Below, piece by piece: positions 52,535-61,791 of a stretch of DNA of 64,000 bases. The position numbers and the translations under genes are program-made. Under the pieces are notes generated by a model. That model was not told where the DNA came from and did not search any database. It saw nothing but the letters and a program-made list of their open reading frames with translations. The stretch covers positions 1,216,501 through 1,280,500 of the forward strand of contig NZ_CP147251.1 of assembly GCF_017426705.2 (NCBI RefSeq), in the 5' to 3' direction. Origin of the DNA: Enterococcus sp. DIV2402. GTDB taxonomy: Bacteria > Bacillota > Bacilli > Lactobacillales > Enterococcaceae. Numbering within the stretch: the stretch's first letter is position 1; each line of letters starts with the position of its first letter.

Positions 52535-54466
52535 TTAATTTAATTCCTCTAACTCAAGACTTAATGTTTCCCATTCTTCCATTAATTGTTCTTGACGTTG
52601 TTGGGCAGTTTCAACAAACTGATTCAATTCATTTAACTTTACATGGTTATTTAAGATTTCTGGTTCAGTCATTTGAGTTTGAGAAGTTGTAATTTCTTCA
52701 TCTAATGTTGCTAATTCTTCTTCTATTTTTTCAATTTTACGTTTTAAGTTACGGATAATTTTTTGTTGTTCTTTGCTTTGTTGAAAGTTTTGTTTTCCTG
52801 TTGAAACGGTGACAGTCTCTTCTTTTTCTTCTAAAAGGGCCGCAATTTCCGCTTCTTCTTGTTTCTTTTCTAAATAATAGTCATAATCACCTAAATAAAG
52901 TTTACTACCATTTTCAGAAAGCTCAATTACTTTTGTCGCAATACGATTAATAAAGTAACGGTCATGAGAAACGAAGAAAAGCGTTCCTTCATAGTCAATT
53001 AAGGTATTTTCTAAAACTTCCTTGTTGTCGATATCTAAATGGTTGGTGGGTTCATCAAGAATTAAAAAATTTTCTCGATTCATCGCTAATTTTGCTAAAG
53101 CGACCCGAGCTTTTTCGCCACCACTTAATAAAGCGATGGGTTTGTCAACATCTTCACCAGAAAATAAGAAACCACCTAATGCGGTTCGAATGTCTACTTC
53201 AGGAGTTGTTGGATGTTCATCCCATAATTCTTGCAAAATAGTTTTATTTTGATGTAAATTCGTTTGTCCTTGATCGTAATAACCAGTCGCAACATTGGCA
53301 CCAAATGTTGCTGCACCACGGATAAAAGGCAGCTCACCAATAATTGATTTCAATAAGGTTGATTTTCCAATTCCGTTAGGCCCGACTAAGGCAATGGCGT
53401 CTTTACGACGGATATCCAGATTGATTGGGTCTGATAAAATTTCTTCTATTGAATAACCAATGGCGGCATCTTCCACTTGTAAGACGATATTACCAGAAGG
53501 TTTTTCGATATCAAATAGGAAATGAGCCGATTTTTCATCCCCTTGCGGTCGGTCTAATCGATCCATTTTTTCTAATTGTTTGCGACGACTTTGTGCCCGT
53601 TTGGTTGTCGAAGCACGCACTAAGTTTCGAGCAACGAAATCTTCCAGTTTATTAATTTCGGTTTGTTGTTTTTCATAGGCTTTCCAATCACTTGCTAATT
53701 GCTCTGCTTTTAAGTCCAAATAACGGCTATAGTTTCCTTTGTAATGACGCATTTTACGACGGCTAATTTCATAAATCTCCGTAACAACTTTGTCTAGAAA
53801 ATAACGGTCATGTGAAACGATTAGAAGGGAACCTGAATAATTTTGTAGATAGCCTTCTAACCAAGCTAATGTCTCAATATCTAAGTGGTTAGTTGGTTCA
53901 TCGAGAATTAGAATATCTGGACTTTGCAATAACATTTTGGCTAATGCTAGACGAGTTTTTTGTCCACCAGAAAGTGTAGCTATTTTTTGACTGTAAAAAG
54001 TAGCATCAAATTGAAAACCATGCAATACAGAGCGAATTTCATTTTCATATCCATAGCCATTTTTTTCCGAAAAGTCATGTTGTAAACGATCGTATTCTTT
54101 TAAAATAGTTTGATAGTCTGGCGTCGTTGGATCTGTCTCACTAATAGCAATTTCCAATTCACGCATACGTTTTTCAATTAGCCGAACTTCAGCAAAGGCA
54201 TCGAGCATCTCTTCCCAAACGGTTGCGTTTGAAATTAGTCCCGTATCTTGAGCTAAATAGCCCATAGTAGCAGTTTTATTTTTAGCTATCGTACCAGCAT
54301 CAGGTGCTTCGATACCAGCGATAATTTTTAAGAAAGTTGATTTACCAGCACCGTTTCTACCCACAAGTCCAATGCGAGCACGGCTACTAATTTCTAATTG
54401 AAGATTTTCAAAAAGAACCTCAGCACCGAAGAGACGGGCGATTTGGTTGGCTTGTAATAAAATCAT
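52535..54466 (-). CDS. ABC-F family ATPase (ribosome-associated type)
   Basis: 643 aa, two ABC modules without membrane parts. Walker A GRNGAGKST (about 36) and GPNGIGKST (about 360); signatures LSGGQKTR and LSGGEKAR; Walker B ILILDEPTNHLD and FLILDEPTNHLD. A charged interdomain linker (about 235-320, with RAQSRRKQLEKMDRLDRP) matches the ABC-F P-site tRNA interaction motif region, and the C-terminus has a coiled coil (550-643). Looks like the YdiF/Uup housekeeping group; an antibiotic-resistance role is not indicated by the neighbours. Confidence 0.9.
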   Translation of the reverse strand: MILLQANQIARLFGAEVLFENLQLEISSRARIGLVGRNGAGKSTFLKIIAGIEAPDAGTIAKNKTATMGYLAQDTGLISNATVWEEMLDAFAEVRLIEKRMRELEIAISETDPTTPDYQTILKEYDRLQHDFSEKNGYGYENEIRSVLHGFQFDATFYSQKIATLSGGQKTRLALAKMLLQSPDILILDEPTNHLDIETLAWLEGYLQNYSGSLLIVSHDRYFLDKVVTEIYEISRRKMRHYKGNYSRYLDLKAEQLASDWKAYEKQQTEINKLEDFVARNLVRASTTKRAQSRRKQLEKMDRLDRPQGDEKSAHFLFDIEKPSGNIVLQVEDAAIGYSIEEILSDPINLDIRRKDAIALVGPNGIGKSTLLKSIIGELPFIRGAATFGANVATGYYDQGQTNLHQNKTILQELWDEHPTTPEVDIRTALGGFLFSGEDVDKPIALLSGGEKARVALAKLAMNRENFLILDEPTNHLDIDNKEVLENTLIDYEGTLFFVSHDRYFINRIATKVIELSENGSKLYLGDYDYYLEKKQEEAEIAALLEEKEETVTVSTGKQNFQQSKEQQKIIRNLKRKIEKIEEELATLDEEITTSQTQMTEPEILNNHVKLNELNQFVETAQQRQEQLMEEWETLSLELEELN

Positions 54467-54678
54467 AGTATCCTCACTTCTAAATTCTTTTCATTTAATG
54501 GACGAATCAGTGTTAGTCTATCACATTTTCTAAGACTTAGCGAGATGGCTAAAAAACGATTTGCAAGAAAATTCGTGAAAATCGCTTATTTTTGAGCAAT
54601 CAAATTGCTTTTTTTTAGTTCTTTTTGATATGATACTCTTTGTACTAGTGAAGATTTCACAAACGGAGGTCTATAAAA

Positions 54679-55329
54679 GTGAAAGAAAATCAAATACCAA
54701 AGGCAACAGCGAAACGATTGCCTCTATATTATCGCTATTTGCGAATCTTAAATAATGCTGGAAAGAAAAAAGTTTCTTCGACTGAATTGAGTGAAGCTGT
54801 TCAAGTTGATAGTGCAACTATTCGCCGTGATTTTTCTTATTTTGGCGAATTAGGAAAACGTGGTTACGGATACGATGTTCAAGATTTAATGCAATTTTTT
54901 GCTAAAACATTAAATGATGATCAAATGACAAATGTTGCGTTAATTGGTGTTGGGAATTTAGGAAGCGCGTTACTAAAATACAAATTCCATCAAAGCAATA
55001 GCATCCGCGTGAGTGCGGCATTTGATGTAAATCCTGATATTGTAGGACGTATTGTAGACGGTATTCCAGTTTATCCAATGACGGATATGAAAGAACAGAT
55101 TGCGATTCAACAAATTGATATTGCGATTTTAACTGTTCCTGCACAACGTTCACAAGATGTGGTGAATGAATTAGTAGAAGCTGGCATTAAAGGGATTTTA
55201 AACTTTACACCGGCTCGTATTACAGCACCAAGCGATGTGTTAATTCAAAATGTCGATTTAACAAATGAATTACAAACTTTAATTTATTTCTTACATTCTG
55301 GTTCAGAAGGCGAAACGATAGCAGAATAA
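54679..55329 (+). CDS. rex: Redox-sensing transcriptional repressor Rex
   Basis: 216 aa. Winged HTH ([35 protein letters not shown]) and a Rossmann NADH-binding domain with [14 protein letters not shown]. The C-terminal swap helix follows [15 protein letters not shown]. Rex represses fermentation and respiration genes until NADH rises. GTG 54679 follows GGAGGTC. Confidence 0.96.
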   Translation: MKENQIPKATAKRLPLYYRYLRILNNAGKKKVSSTELSEAVQVDSATIRRDFSYFGELGKRGYGYDVQDLMQFFAKTLNDDQMTNVALIGVGNLGSALLKYKFHQSNSIRVSAAFDVNPDIVGRIVDGIPVYPMTDMKEQIAIQQIDIAILTVPAQRSQDVVNELVEAGIKGILNFTPARITAPSDVLIQNVDLTNELQTLIYFLHSGSEGETIAE

Positions 55330-55330
55330 C

Positions 55331-55373
55331 AAAAACACCCCAAATCATTTTTTTTGATGATGGGGTGTTTTTT
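55331..55373. terminator. Terminator between rex and the thioredoxin-like gene
   Basis: AACACCCCAAATCA / TGATGATGGGGTGTT around a T-rich loop, T6 tail, between convergent genes. Confidence 0.9.
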
Positions 55374-55716
55374 AGCTGAAAAGTTCATCATAACTAACCG
55401 ATAGATTTATAGACTGGTAGTTTTTTACAAGTTCCTCTAGTTTTTTGAAATCAATAAAACGTGCTTGACGATGCACTTCCTTGCCTTCAAAAAAGAGCAA
55501 AATAACTGGAGCAGTCAAAACTTGAAAAGTACTTGCAACTTCAGGATGCGTATTAGCATCGAGATGAAACATTGGTAACGAACTATTTTTGAATAATTGT
55601 TCAACTTGTGGCTTTACAGCATGACAGACACTACAATTGGGCATAGATAAATAAAGTAAAACTAGTTGTTTGCTTGCAATTTGGTCTTGTGCATAGGTAA
55701 ACGTAACTGTTTGCAT
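55372..55716 (-). CDS. Thioredoxin-like protein with CSVC motif
   Basis: 114 aa, thioredoxin fold: LVLLYLSMPNCSVCHAVKPQVEQL with the redox pair CxxC (Cys-Ser-Val-Cys), cis-Pro in VLTAPVILLFFEGKEV. The active site differs from the CGPC of classical thioredoxin, as in YtpP/YdbP-like proteins. Cytoplasmic. Partner unknown. Confidence 0.85.
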   Translation of the reverse strand: MQTVTFTYAQDQIASKQLVLLYLSMPNCSVCHAVKPQVEQLFKNSSLPMFHLDANTHPEVASTFQVLTAPVILLFFEGKEVHRQARFIDFKKLEELVKNYQSINLSVSYDELFS

Positions 55717-55984
55717 GTGTCCATTCCTCCTTGTATGTACTTTAGAATAGAACCAGTCATCTCGTCAATCATTTAAAAAGAAAAAGAGGAGATAACGAAC
55801 AATTACATGTTATTTTACAGTAATTTAATAGAAAACAAAAAACTAGTAGTAAATTCATAAATTTATCACAAAAATAAATTATAGTAAGATAAAAGTAAAG
55901 TATTTGTTTGTAGTTTCTGGTGATGTTTAGTACAATAGACAAGGAGAAGTCGCAAACTTATTCGGAGAAAGAGGTGTCATATTA
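55717..55984 (+). promoter_or_regulatory. Intergenic region before ireB
   Basis: AT-rich divergent region with the ribosome site GAGAAAGAGG just before ATG 55985. A -10-like TACAAT lies at about 55930-55935. No operator recognised. Confidence 0.4.
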
Positions 55985-56251
55985 ATGGGTTTTACAGATG
56001 AAACGGTACGTTTTGATTTTGATGATAGTCGAAAAAAAGAAGTAAGTGAAACGTTAGCGATTGTGTATAGCGCACTAGAAGAAAAAGGGTACAATCCAAT
56101 TAACCAAATCGTGGGTTACTTACTTTCTGGAGACCCGGCTTATATTCCTCGTTATCGCGAGGCTCGTAATTTGATTCGTCGCCATGAGCGTGATGAGATT
56201 TTAGAAGTGTTAATTCGTTTCTATTTAGAAAATCATGGGGTCAATCTATAA
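55985..56251 (+). CDS. ireB: IreB-family regulatory phosphoprotein
   Basis: 88 aa, the UPF0297/DUF965 family: [20 protein letters not shown], then [14 protein letters not shown] and [24 protein letters not shown]. In E. faecalis IreB is phosphorylated by the IreK kinase and restrains cephalosporin resistance; that knowledge is from the family. The TAATG overlap couples it to ruvX. Confidence 0.93.
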   Translation: MGFTDETVRFDFDDSRKKEVSETLAIVYSALEEKGYNPINQIVGYLLSGDPAYIPRYREARNLIRRHERDEILEVLIRFYLENHGVNL

Positions 56252-56682
56252 TGAGAGTAATGGGACTGGACGTTGGTTCACGAACAGTAGGTATTGCTGT
56301 CAGTGATCCAATGGGATGGACCGCTCAAGGTGTAGAAATTATTCGAATTAATGAAGATGAAGGCGAATTTGGTTTTGACCGTTTGAAAGAACTGGTTGAT
56401 CAGTATGAAGTCAATCAATTTGTCGTTGGTCTTCCTAAAAATATGAATAACACGATTGGTCCAAGAGCCGAAGCTTCTATGGCTTACGGTAAAAAAATTG
56501 AAGAGCTTTATCATATTCCTGTTACCTATCAAGATGAGCGTTTAACTACTGTTCAAGCAGAACGGATGTTGGTGGAACAAGCTAACACATCACGTGCTAA
56601 ACGTAAGAAAGTCATCGATAAAGTAGCAGCAGTAATGATTTTACAAAACTATTTAGATGGCGCAGGCAAAAAATTGTTTTAA
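56251..56682 (+). CDS. ruvX: Holliday-junction resolvase-like RuvX (YqgF)
   Basis: 143 aa, RNase H fold: [24 protein letters not shown] with catalytic Asp, [14 protein letters not shown], and [15 protein letters not shown] with acidic residues. Family is linked to rRNA processing and recombination. Middle gene of the conserved ireB-ruvX-DUF1292 triplet. Confidence 0.94.
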   Translation: MRVMGLDVGSRTVGIAVSDPMGWTAQGVEIIRINEDEGEFGFDRLKELVDQYEVNQFVVGLPKNMNNTIGPRAEASMAYGKKIEELYHIPVTYQDERLTTVQAERMLVEQANTSRAKRKKVIDKVAAVMILQNYLDGAGKKLF

Positions 56683-56712
56683 ACTTAACACAAGGAAAGA
56701 GGAAAAAAGAAC

Positions 56713-57018
56713 ATGACAGAACATACACATGATCATAACCATGAAGGACATGAACACATTACTTTAGTAGATGACCAAGGTAATGAAACACTTTACGAAA
56801 TCTTATTAACAATTGATGGTGAAGAAGAATTCGGACGCAATTATGTATTATTATATCCAGCTGGAGTACCAGAAGACGAAGAAGTAGAATTACAAGCATA
56901 TGCTTACGTTGAAAATGCCGATGGTACTGAAGGCGACTTAGAAGAAATCAAAACAGATAAAGAGTGGGACATGATCGAAGAAGTGTTCAACACTTTCATG
57001 GCTGAAGAAGAAGAATAA
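56713..57018 (+). CDS. DUF1292-family protein (YrzB-like); 3' end is an integration site
   Basis: 101 aa, strongly acidic, His-rich at the N-terminus ([13 protein letters not shown]), then the DUF1292 core [30 protein letters not shown]. Function unknown. AAGGAAAGAGG before ATG. Its last six codons, TTTCATGGCTGAAGAAGAA, recur at 59586, after an island. So the 3' end of the gene is rebuilt by the element and the protein stays full length (ends MAEEEE). Confidence 0.92.
   Translation: MTEHTHDHNHEGHEHITLVDDQGNETLYEILLTIDGEEEFGRNYVLLYPAGVPEDEEVELQAYAYVENADGTEGDLEEIKTDKEWDMIEEVFNTFMAEEEE
56994..57012 (+). repeat. Left attachment-site copy of the 57-59.6 kb island
   Basis: TTTCATGGCTGAAGAAGAA inside the end of the DUF1292 gene; identical 19-mer at 59586-59604. 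Confidence 0.8.
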
Positions 57019-57031
57019 GCTTTAAATGATT

Positions 57032-57066
57032 GCTGAACCCTTGATGGATAAGGGTTCAGCTTTTTT
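57032..57066 (+). terminator. Terminator after the DUF1292 gene
   Basis: GCTGAACCCTT / AAGGGTTCAGC with 7-base loop and T6. A related hairpin follows the second att copy at 59621. Confidence 0.95.
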
Positions 57067-57102
57067 GTGTTTTTGTTTGAACACGAGATTGAATACGTTC
57101 TG

Positions 57103-57231
57103 CTAGAAATTTAGGTGCTCTGCAAGCTTTTCTACGGTTTTTTCTTTGGTTTCTTTAGTTAAGTGAGCGTAAGTATCCATTGTTAATTTAAGTGATGAAT
57201 GTCTAAGGCGATTCTGAGCTTCCTTCGCAGT
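57103..57231 (-). pseudogene. Tyrosine integrase, C-terminal remnant
   Basis: Reverse strand reads AKEAQNRLRHSSLKLTMDTYAH, then LTKETKEKTVEKLAEHLNF and stop. This is the typical end of a phage/ICE integrase with the catalytic Tyr in TMDTYAH. The rest of the gene has been lost, with IS256 sequence immediately upstream. Its place next to the left att copy is where an integrase normally lies. Confidence 0.85.
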
Positions 57232-57252
57232 AAAGTTTTATCGCAATCTGCT

Positions 57253-57474
57253 CTATAGGTACTTCTTTTTGATTCCAAGTATTGGAAGAGACTTTCTAGT
57301 TGATCCCGTTAAAGCATTTTGCATGTCTTCTACGCTTTCAGGCTGGTAAGTATCAACAATGGACTGGGTTAACTCTACAGATTTTTTGTCTCGTTTTTTT
57401 CTAATCACTCCTCGTTTAATTTTGGATGAAATTAAAAAGAAAAACTGTGCAGCTGCTTCATCTAGAATTAGCAA
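57253..57474 (-). mobile_element. IS256-family transposase, N-terminal remnant
   Basis: Reverse strand: KKRDKKSVELTQSIVDTYQP followed by ESVEDMQNAL is the start of an enterococcal/clostridial-type IS256 transposase (usually continuing KDLFGPMFE). After NAL the similarity stops. No DDE catalytic region. It probably caused or followed the loss of the integrase. Confidence 0.75.
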
Positions 57475-57596
57475 CTTACACAGTTTATCTTATACCCCCA
57501 TTTTGTACATCTTAAAAAGGCTTTATCAACATTTTAAATTTAAAAAGTAGTTTAAATAGGATTTTGGCTACCAAATCACTTATATCTTGCAGTGTT
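57475..57596. other. Short non-coding stretch inside the island
   Basis: AT-rich; no feature recognised. Confidence 0.3.
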
Positions 57597-58166
57597 TCAA
57601 TCCATCATCTGATATTCATGAGTATACAAACCATTTGCTAATGATACCTCATGAATTAATTTTTCCGTTGTTTCATCAGCTGTGATGTAAATAATACACA
57701 TTTCTCCAACAAAAAGTAACAGAGATAAACTAGGAACTGAAATTATTGTTGCGTCATGGTCATTTAACGAATAAATAATCGCTTCGTCAAGTGTTTTATA
57801 GTCTGTCGTAGTAGCGGCTAATTTAAGTAAAGTAAAATCTTTCTCTTCAAATTGTGTACGTTCTAAGAAAATAGTATCTCCATAACCCAAGATAGTCATC
57901 AATGAACGTCTAAATCTTTTTAAATAGTCGAAATAATTATTTCGTTGTTTTTCATCAGTAGAATATCGATTAAAGTCAAATTCGTATAAATAAAGCTTGC
58001 TATCCATTCTCTTTGGAAGATGATCAATGCATTTATACAGATACTTTTTCTTAGGCGTTAAATACAAAAAATGTTCTGACATAAACCCCGGCTCACAAAG
58101 ATTCTTCTCTTCAAAAATTTGTTTTCCATGGGTATAAGATTCTCGATATAACTCTTCATTTGACAT
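57597..58166 (-). CDS. Probable immunity protein for the adjacent secreted toxin
   Basis: 189 aa, soluble, no signal peptide; alternating charged helices and strands (YLYEFDFNRYSTDEKQR, then SVPSLSLLLFVGEMCIIYITA). I do not recognise the family. It lies 26 bases downstream of a secreted toxin-like gene in the same direction, the usual order of toxin then immunity gene. The frame extends to a GTG at 58178, but GTGAGG is 8 bases from ATG 58166, which is chosen. Immunity function is an inference from position. Confidence 0.6.
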   Translation of the reverse strand: MSNEELYRESYTHGKQIFEEKNLCEPGFMSEHFLYLTPKKKYLYKCIDHLPKRMDSKLYLYEFDFNRYSTDEKQRNNYFDYLKRFRRSLMTILGYGDTIFLERTQFEEKDFTLLKLAATTTDYKTLDEAIIYSLNDHDATIISVPSLSLLLFVGEMCIIYITADETTEKLIHEVSLANGLYTHEYQMMD

Positions 58167-58191
58167 ATAGTTCCTCACTTCATTTTATATT

Positions 58192-59070
58192 TTATTTTGA
58201 AATTATTTTTCCGTTTCCATCAACAGAAGCCTTTCGATTTCCTTGTTTATCTTTTATTTTCCACTTCTTTCCCGCGTGATTAGTATCATCCTTTTCCTTT
58301 ATCCAACCAGACTTAGGCTCTTTCCATGTAGGTCTATTACGTCCAGTTACTTTTTGATTAAAATCTCTTACTCTTACATTTCCGTTTGCATCTAGTAAAC
58401 GTTTAGGAATACCATATTTATAGACTATATAATCAACATAAGTGACAGATTTTTGATAATTATATGAAGTTGTAGACTTAGTTTTTGGTCGAGGTTTTGA
58501 GTTTACGTAGTTTCTAATTGAAGTATATGCCCAGTGCCCCGCTTTTACAATATTTTTTGAGAGAATATAGGTACCATAAACTGCTCCTACTGATGCAACT
58601 GCAACGACTGCGACTTGACCAACTCCCGGTACAGGATATAACCAAACCGTTGCTTGTCCTATAGCTGGGATAAAGAATGCCGTCCCGACACTAAAAGTAC
58701 CTACACTTGGCTGATCATCAGTAAGTTTCACTTCTAACTCAGTTGGCTCCACCATTCCATCTAATAGCTCTTCAAATTCCTCTGGAGTATAATAAATACC
58801 ATCAATGTAAACACCAGTATCTGTGAATTCAACGTCAGGATTATTTTCATTATTCAAATACTCAACAATAAAATCAGTTAAAGACTCCTCATTCAAATCT
58901 TCATCTAGAACCTCAGGCAACTGGTCAGTATCATCTTCCTCTGAAAATAATTCCTCCACAGTATTTTCAGAATTTACAATGTTATCAGCGTAAACCATGC
59001 TAGCCCCTGAATGCATAACAACAGACAATGGTAAAATAAGTGACATGAATACAATGATGATTTTTTTCAT
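58192..59070 (-). CDS. Secreted polymorphic-toxin-like protein
   Basis: 292 aa. Signal peptide at residues 1 to about 29 (MKKIIIVFMSLILPLSVVMHS to VYA-D). An acidic segment follows (30-120, Glu/Asp-rich), then a Gly/Val-rich hydrophobic stretch (about 123-170), then a basic C-terminal domain (about 185-292) with YGIPKRLLDANGNVRVRDF and WKEPKSGWIKEKDDTNHAGKKW. It ends KWKIKDKQGNRKASVDGNGKI. Such tails, with a GKKWK...G(N/K) end, are common in polymorphic toxin C-termini, probably nucleases, but the exact class is not known to me. It sits alone on an island with a probable immunity gene. Confidence 0.6.
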   Translation of the reverse strand: MKKIIIVFMSLILPLSVVMHSGASMVYADNIVNSENTVEELFSEEDDTDQLPEVLDEDLNEESLTDFIVEYLNNENNPDVEFTDTGVYIDGIYYTPEEFEELLDGMVEPTELEVKLTDDQPSVGTFSVGTAFFIPAIGQATVWLYPVPGVGQVAVVAVASVGAVYGTYILSKNIVKAGHWAYTSIRNYVNSKPRPKTKSTTSYNYQKSVTYVDYIVYKYGIPKRLLDANGNVRVRDFNQKVTGRNRPTWKEPKSGWIKEKDDTNHAGKKWKIKDKQGNRKASVDGNGKIISK

Positions 59071-59585
59071 TAATAAAAACGCCTTTCAATTTTATAATCA
59101 GAGTATCTTCTTTTTTTTCTCGTTAAAATCAAAAATAGCCCAAACGTTGAATATCTTGTCCTGAACGTTAAGAAATTTAGTACTACCAGAAGGTATATCT
59201 TTATTCTCTTTACATCAACGATTTATTTACCGGACGATAGAAAATTAAAAATATGGCATAAATAGTAGATGGAGAGCTATTCTTCAATCAGCCAACTTGC
59301 CATGTTGTGGTAATGATTTGAGGTAATGACAGAATATAATTTTATCTAACGCAGTGGAATTATATGAATCATTAAATACTGATTCCACACGTTTTATTCC
59401 TCTGTAAAACATTATAAAACAAAAATTTGTTTAACCAGGTCTTATGATTTCTTACCAAAAGCACGCCACGCAACTTGAATACGACCAGAAAACCAATCAA
59501 TAAGAATTATCATCAATAAAGTGATTAACTCTATTCAAAAATCATTTAAATATCAACTATCTTCAACTAATATAAATGAACTTAA
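59071..59585. other. Right part of the island, no intact gene
   Basis: About 500 AT-rich bases. A short reverse-strand frame near 59445-59540 reads LITLLMIILIDWFSGRIQVA, resembling the end of an ABC permease; too short to call. The promoter for the toxin gene should lie at 59071-59200. Confidence 0.35.
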
Positions 59586-59604
59586 TTTCATGGCTGAAGA
59601 AGAA
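59586..59604 (+). repeat. Right attachment-site copy of the island
   Basis: TTTCATGGCTGAAGAAGAA, identical to 56994-57012, followed by TAG. Sequence to its left is not similar to the DUF1292 gene, so the repeat is short and exact as expected for att cores. Confidence 0.8.
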
Positions 59605-59620
59605 TAGACCTGAAATACTA

Positions 59621-59653
59621 ACTGCACCCTTGATGAAGGGTGCAGCTTTTTTT
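59621..59653 (+). terminator. Second (probably original) terminator of the DUF1292 gene
   Basis: CTGCACCCTT / AAGGGTGCAG with T7, at the same distance from the att copy as the terminator at 57032 is from its own copy, and similar in sequence. Confidence 0.85.
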
Positions 59654-59754
59654 ATAAAAAGCAAAAGAAATTTATACCTGTAAGTTTCATGGGAATATTC
59701 TAAAATGTTGACAGTGAAGCGTTGCTTTGATAAGATGAGATTACTCTAATTTAA

Positions 59755-60054
59755 TCTCATTAAACACTCATGGAGATAAGTACATTCGGAACCATTTAAA
59801 GAGAGCTCGTAAATGCTGAAAGCGGGTAATGTGTGAACAATGGAAAATGGTCTTTAATAAGAATTATTCTAAGTGGCATGGCCGAGTGGAAACATTAAGT
59901 CGTGACGGATGCACCCGTTAAACATGCAATGGTATCGGAAAAGTTTCCTGTACTGTATAAGGGAAAAATGGCGACGTTTTTCTGAAATCTAGGTGGTAAC
60001 ACGTATTGGAATACGTCCTTGCTTAAACTGTTGTTTAAGTGAGGGCTTTTTTTA
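59755..60054 (+). ncRNA. T-box riboswitch leader of metQ
   Basis: A 300-base leader with T-box features. A stem I region includes AGAGAGCTCGTAAATGCTGAAAG-like loops (about 59800-59825). The T-box core AGGTGGTAACACG (59991-60003) complements the tRNA end. A terminator follows, GTCCTTGCTTAAAC / GTTTAAGTGAGGGC, with T7 at 60015-60054. Uncharged tRNA would favour the antiterminator. The downstream methionine-binding protein suggests tRNA-Met; an ATG near 59842-59845 could be the specifier but I could not fold the stem fully. Confidence 0.85.
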
Positions 60055-60084
60055 TTGGAACAAACATTATAAGGGGGAGATAAA

Positions 60085-60894
60085 ATGAAGAAACAAGTAC
60101 TTTTAGGATTAGGATTAAGCGCATTATTTTTATTGGGAGCGTGTGGTAAAAAAGAAAGTAGTGCAATTGAGCAACCGTTGACAATTGGTGTGACAAGTGG
60201 TCCGCATGAAGAAATTATTAAACATGTGCAAGAAACGGCGAGCAAAGATGGCTTTGAAATTGAAGTGAAAGTGTTTGATGATTTTGTTGCACCCAATCGT
60301 GCGTTGGCTGACGGTGATTTAGATGCGAATTTATTCCAAACAAAACCATATTTAACAGAAATAGTTCAGACAGAAGGGTTTGAACTAGAACCGTTATCGC
60401 CCACCATTACTTTACCGATGGCTGTATATTCAGATTCATTGACTTCATTGGACGAAGTTAAAAAAGGTGCGAAAGTGGGGCTTCCAAATTCAGCAACCCA
60501 AGAAGGTCGTGCGTTGTTAGTCTTGCAAGATGCGGGATTGATTACTTTACCAGAAGGGGTAGGTCAAGAAGTAACAGTAAATGATGTCAAAGAAAATCCC
60601 TATGAGTTAGAATTTATTTTAGTTGATGCAGCACAACTTTTATTACGATTAAAAGATTTAGATTTTGCAGTGGTCAATTCAAATTATGCGATTGATGCTG
60701 GTTATTTCCCAGATGATTCTGCTCTTTTTGTAGAAAATTCAGAAGACTTAAAGCAAGCGAACTATCTAGTAACACGTAAAGAAGATGCGGACGAAGAAAT
60801 TTTCCGAGAATTTTTAGAATATTATCAAACGGAAGAAGTGAAACAATTTATTTTAGACAAATATCGTGGGGCAGTCATTCCTTCTTGGGATTAG
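60085..60894 (+). CDS. metQ: MetQ-like methionine-binding lipoprotein (NlpA family)
   Basis: 269 aa. Signal with lipobox LLGAC (Cys20), then LTIGVTSGPHEEIIKHVQE, VKVFDDFVAPNRALADGDLD, NLFQTKPYL and the C-terminal KYRGAVIPSWD, all typical of MetQ/NlpA. It binds methionine outside the membrane for a MetNP importer. No MetN or MetP gene follows, so it must share a transporter encoded elsewhere. AAGGGGGAG precedes the ATG. Confidence 0.92.
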   Translation: MKKQVLLGLGLSALFLLGACGKKESSAIEQPLTIGVTSGPHEEIIKHVQETASKDGFEIEVKVFDDFVAPNRALADGDLDANLFQTKPYLTEIVQTEGFELEPLSPTITLPMAVYSDSLTSLDEVKKGAKVGLPNSATQEGRALLVLQDAGLITLPEGVGQEVTVNDVKENPYELEFILVDAAQLLLRLKDLDFAVVNSNYAIDAGYFPDDSALFVENSEDLKQANYLVTRKEDADEEIFREFLEYYQTEEVKQFILDKYRGAVIPSWD

Positions 60895-60898
60895 ACCC

Positions 60899-60935
60899 GT
60901 ATGAAACTACTCTTTTGTGGAAGGGTAGTTTTTTT
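60899..60935 (+). terminator. Terminator after metQ
   Basis: AAACTAC / GTAGTTT stem with T7, just after the stop. Confidence 0.8.
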
Positions 60936-60992
60936 ACAATTCTAAACGTAATATGATATAGTTAGTCTAATTTTTTAGTTGGAGGGGATTAG

Positions 60993-61733
60993 ATGAAATG
61001 GAATGCACTGATTTATGACACACATCATGATTTTGTTGCGGAATATGGTAAAGGTTTATTAGAACTTATTCCATTAAATCAAGAACAACGAATTCTTGAT
61101 TTAGGATGTGGAACCGGGACATTAACTAAACAGCTGACAAACTATGGCAATGTTCTTGGTGTAGATGGTTCGGCATCTATGATTGCACAAGCAAAAAAAC
61201 GTTACCCAGAAGTGGTATTTCAAGTCATGGATGCGTTACAACTTCCATTTGAAAATGAATGGGAGGTTATTTTTTCAAATGCAGTATTTCATTGGATCAA
61301 TAATCATCAACAACTTTTATCATCGATCTATCAAGCGTTAGTACCAGAAGGGCAATTGATTTGTGAGTTTGGTGCTTATGGAAACATTCAAGTAATCGAA
61401 GAAAGTTTTCAATTAGCTTTAGAAAAACGAAATTGTGCGTATCAATCAAAATTTACTTTTCCAAAAATAGCTGATTTTGCAAAATTATTAGAAAATCAAG
61501 GCTTTATCATTGATGCTATAGTTGATTACGATCGTCCAACAGTTCTATCAGGAGGCGAACAGGGATTAGCAATTTGGGGAAAACAATTTTTTGAAACGGA
61601 ATTAGCTGTGTTCTCAGAAGTAGAACAAGAGCAGATTCTCACTGATTTTGTTGAAACTGCTCATGAAAAATTATGGCAAGAGAGTGATTGGATTGCTGAC
61701 TATCGCCGATTACGTGTAGTTGCGCATAAATAG
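60993..61733 (+). CDS. Class I SAM-dependent methyltransferase
   Basis: 246 aa. Motif I ILDLGCGTGTLTKQL near residue 34, acidic loop LGVDGSASMI, and FSNAVFHWINNHQQLLSSI resemble the trans-aconitate methyltransferase-like group. Substrate unknown. TTGGAGGGG before ATG; an upstream TATGATATAG is a likely -10. Confidence 0.85.
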   Translation: MKWNALIYDTHHDFVAEYGKGLLELIPLNQEQRILDLGCGTGTLTKQLTNYGNVLGVDGSASMIAQAKKRYPEVVFQVMDALQLPFENEWEVIFSNAVFHWINNHQQLLSSIYQALVPEGQLICEFGAYGNIQVIEESFQLALEKRNCAYQSKFTFPKIADFAKLLENQGFIIDAIVDYDRPTVLSGGEQGLAIWGKQFFETELAVFSEVEQEQILTDFVETAHEKLWQESDWIADYRRLRVVAHK

Positions 61734-61791
61734 GAAGGAATTTGCAATCATTTGGAAATCTTGCTATGCTTGGTTGGAAAGAAGGGATTGC

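Noticed and set aside
59877..59910. tRNA-like string GGCATGGCCGAGTGG in the metQ leader
   Set aside because: Resembles a tRNA D-arm, but there is no acceptor stem, anticodon arm or T-arm; it is part of the T-box leader.
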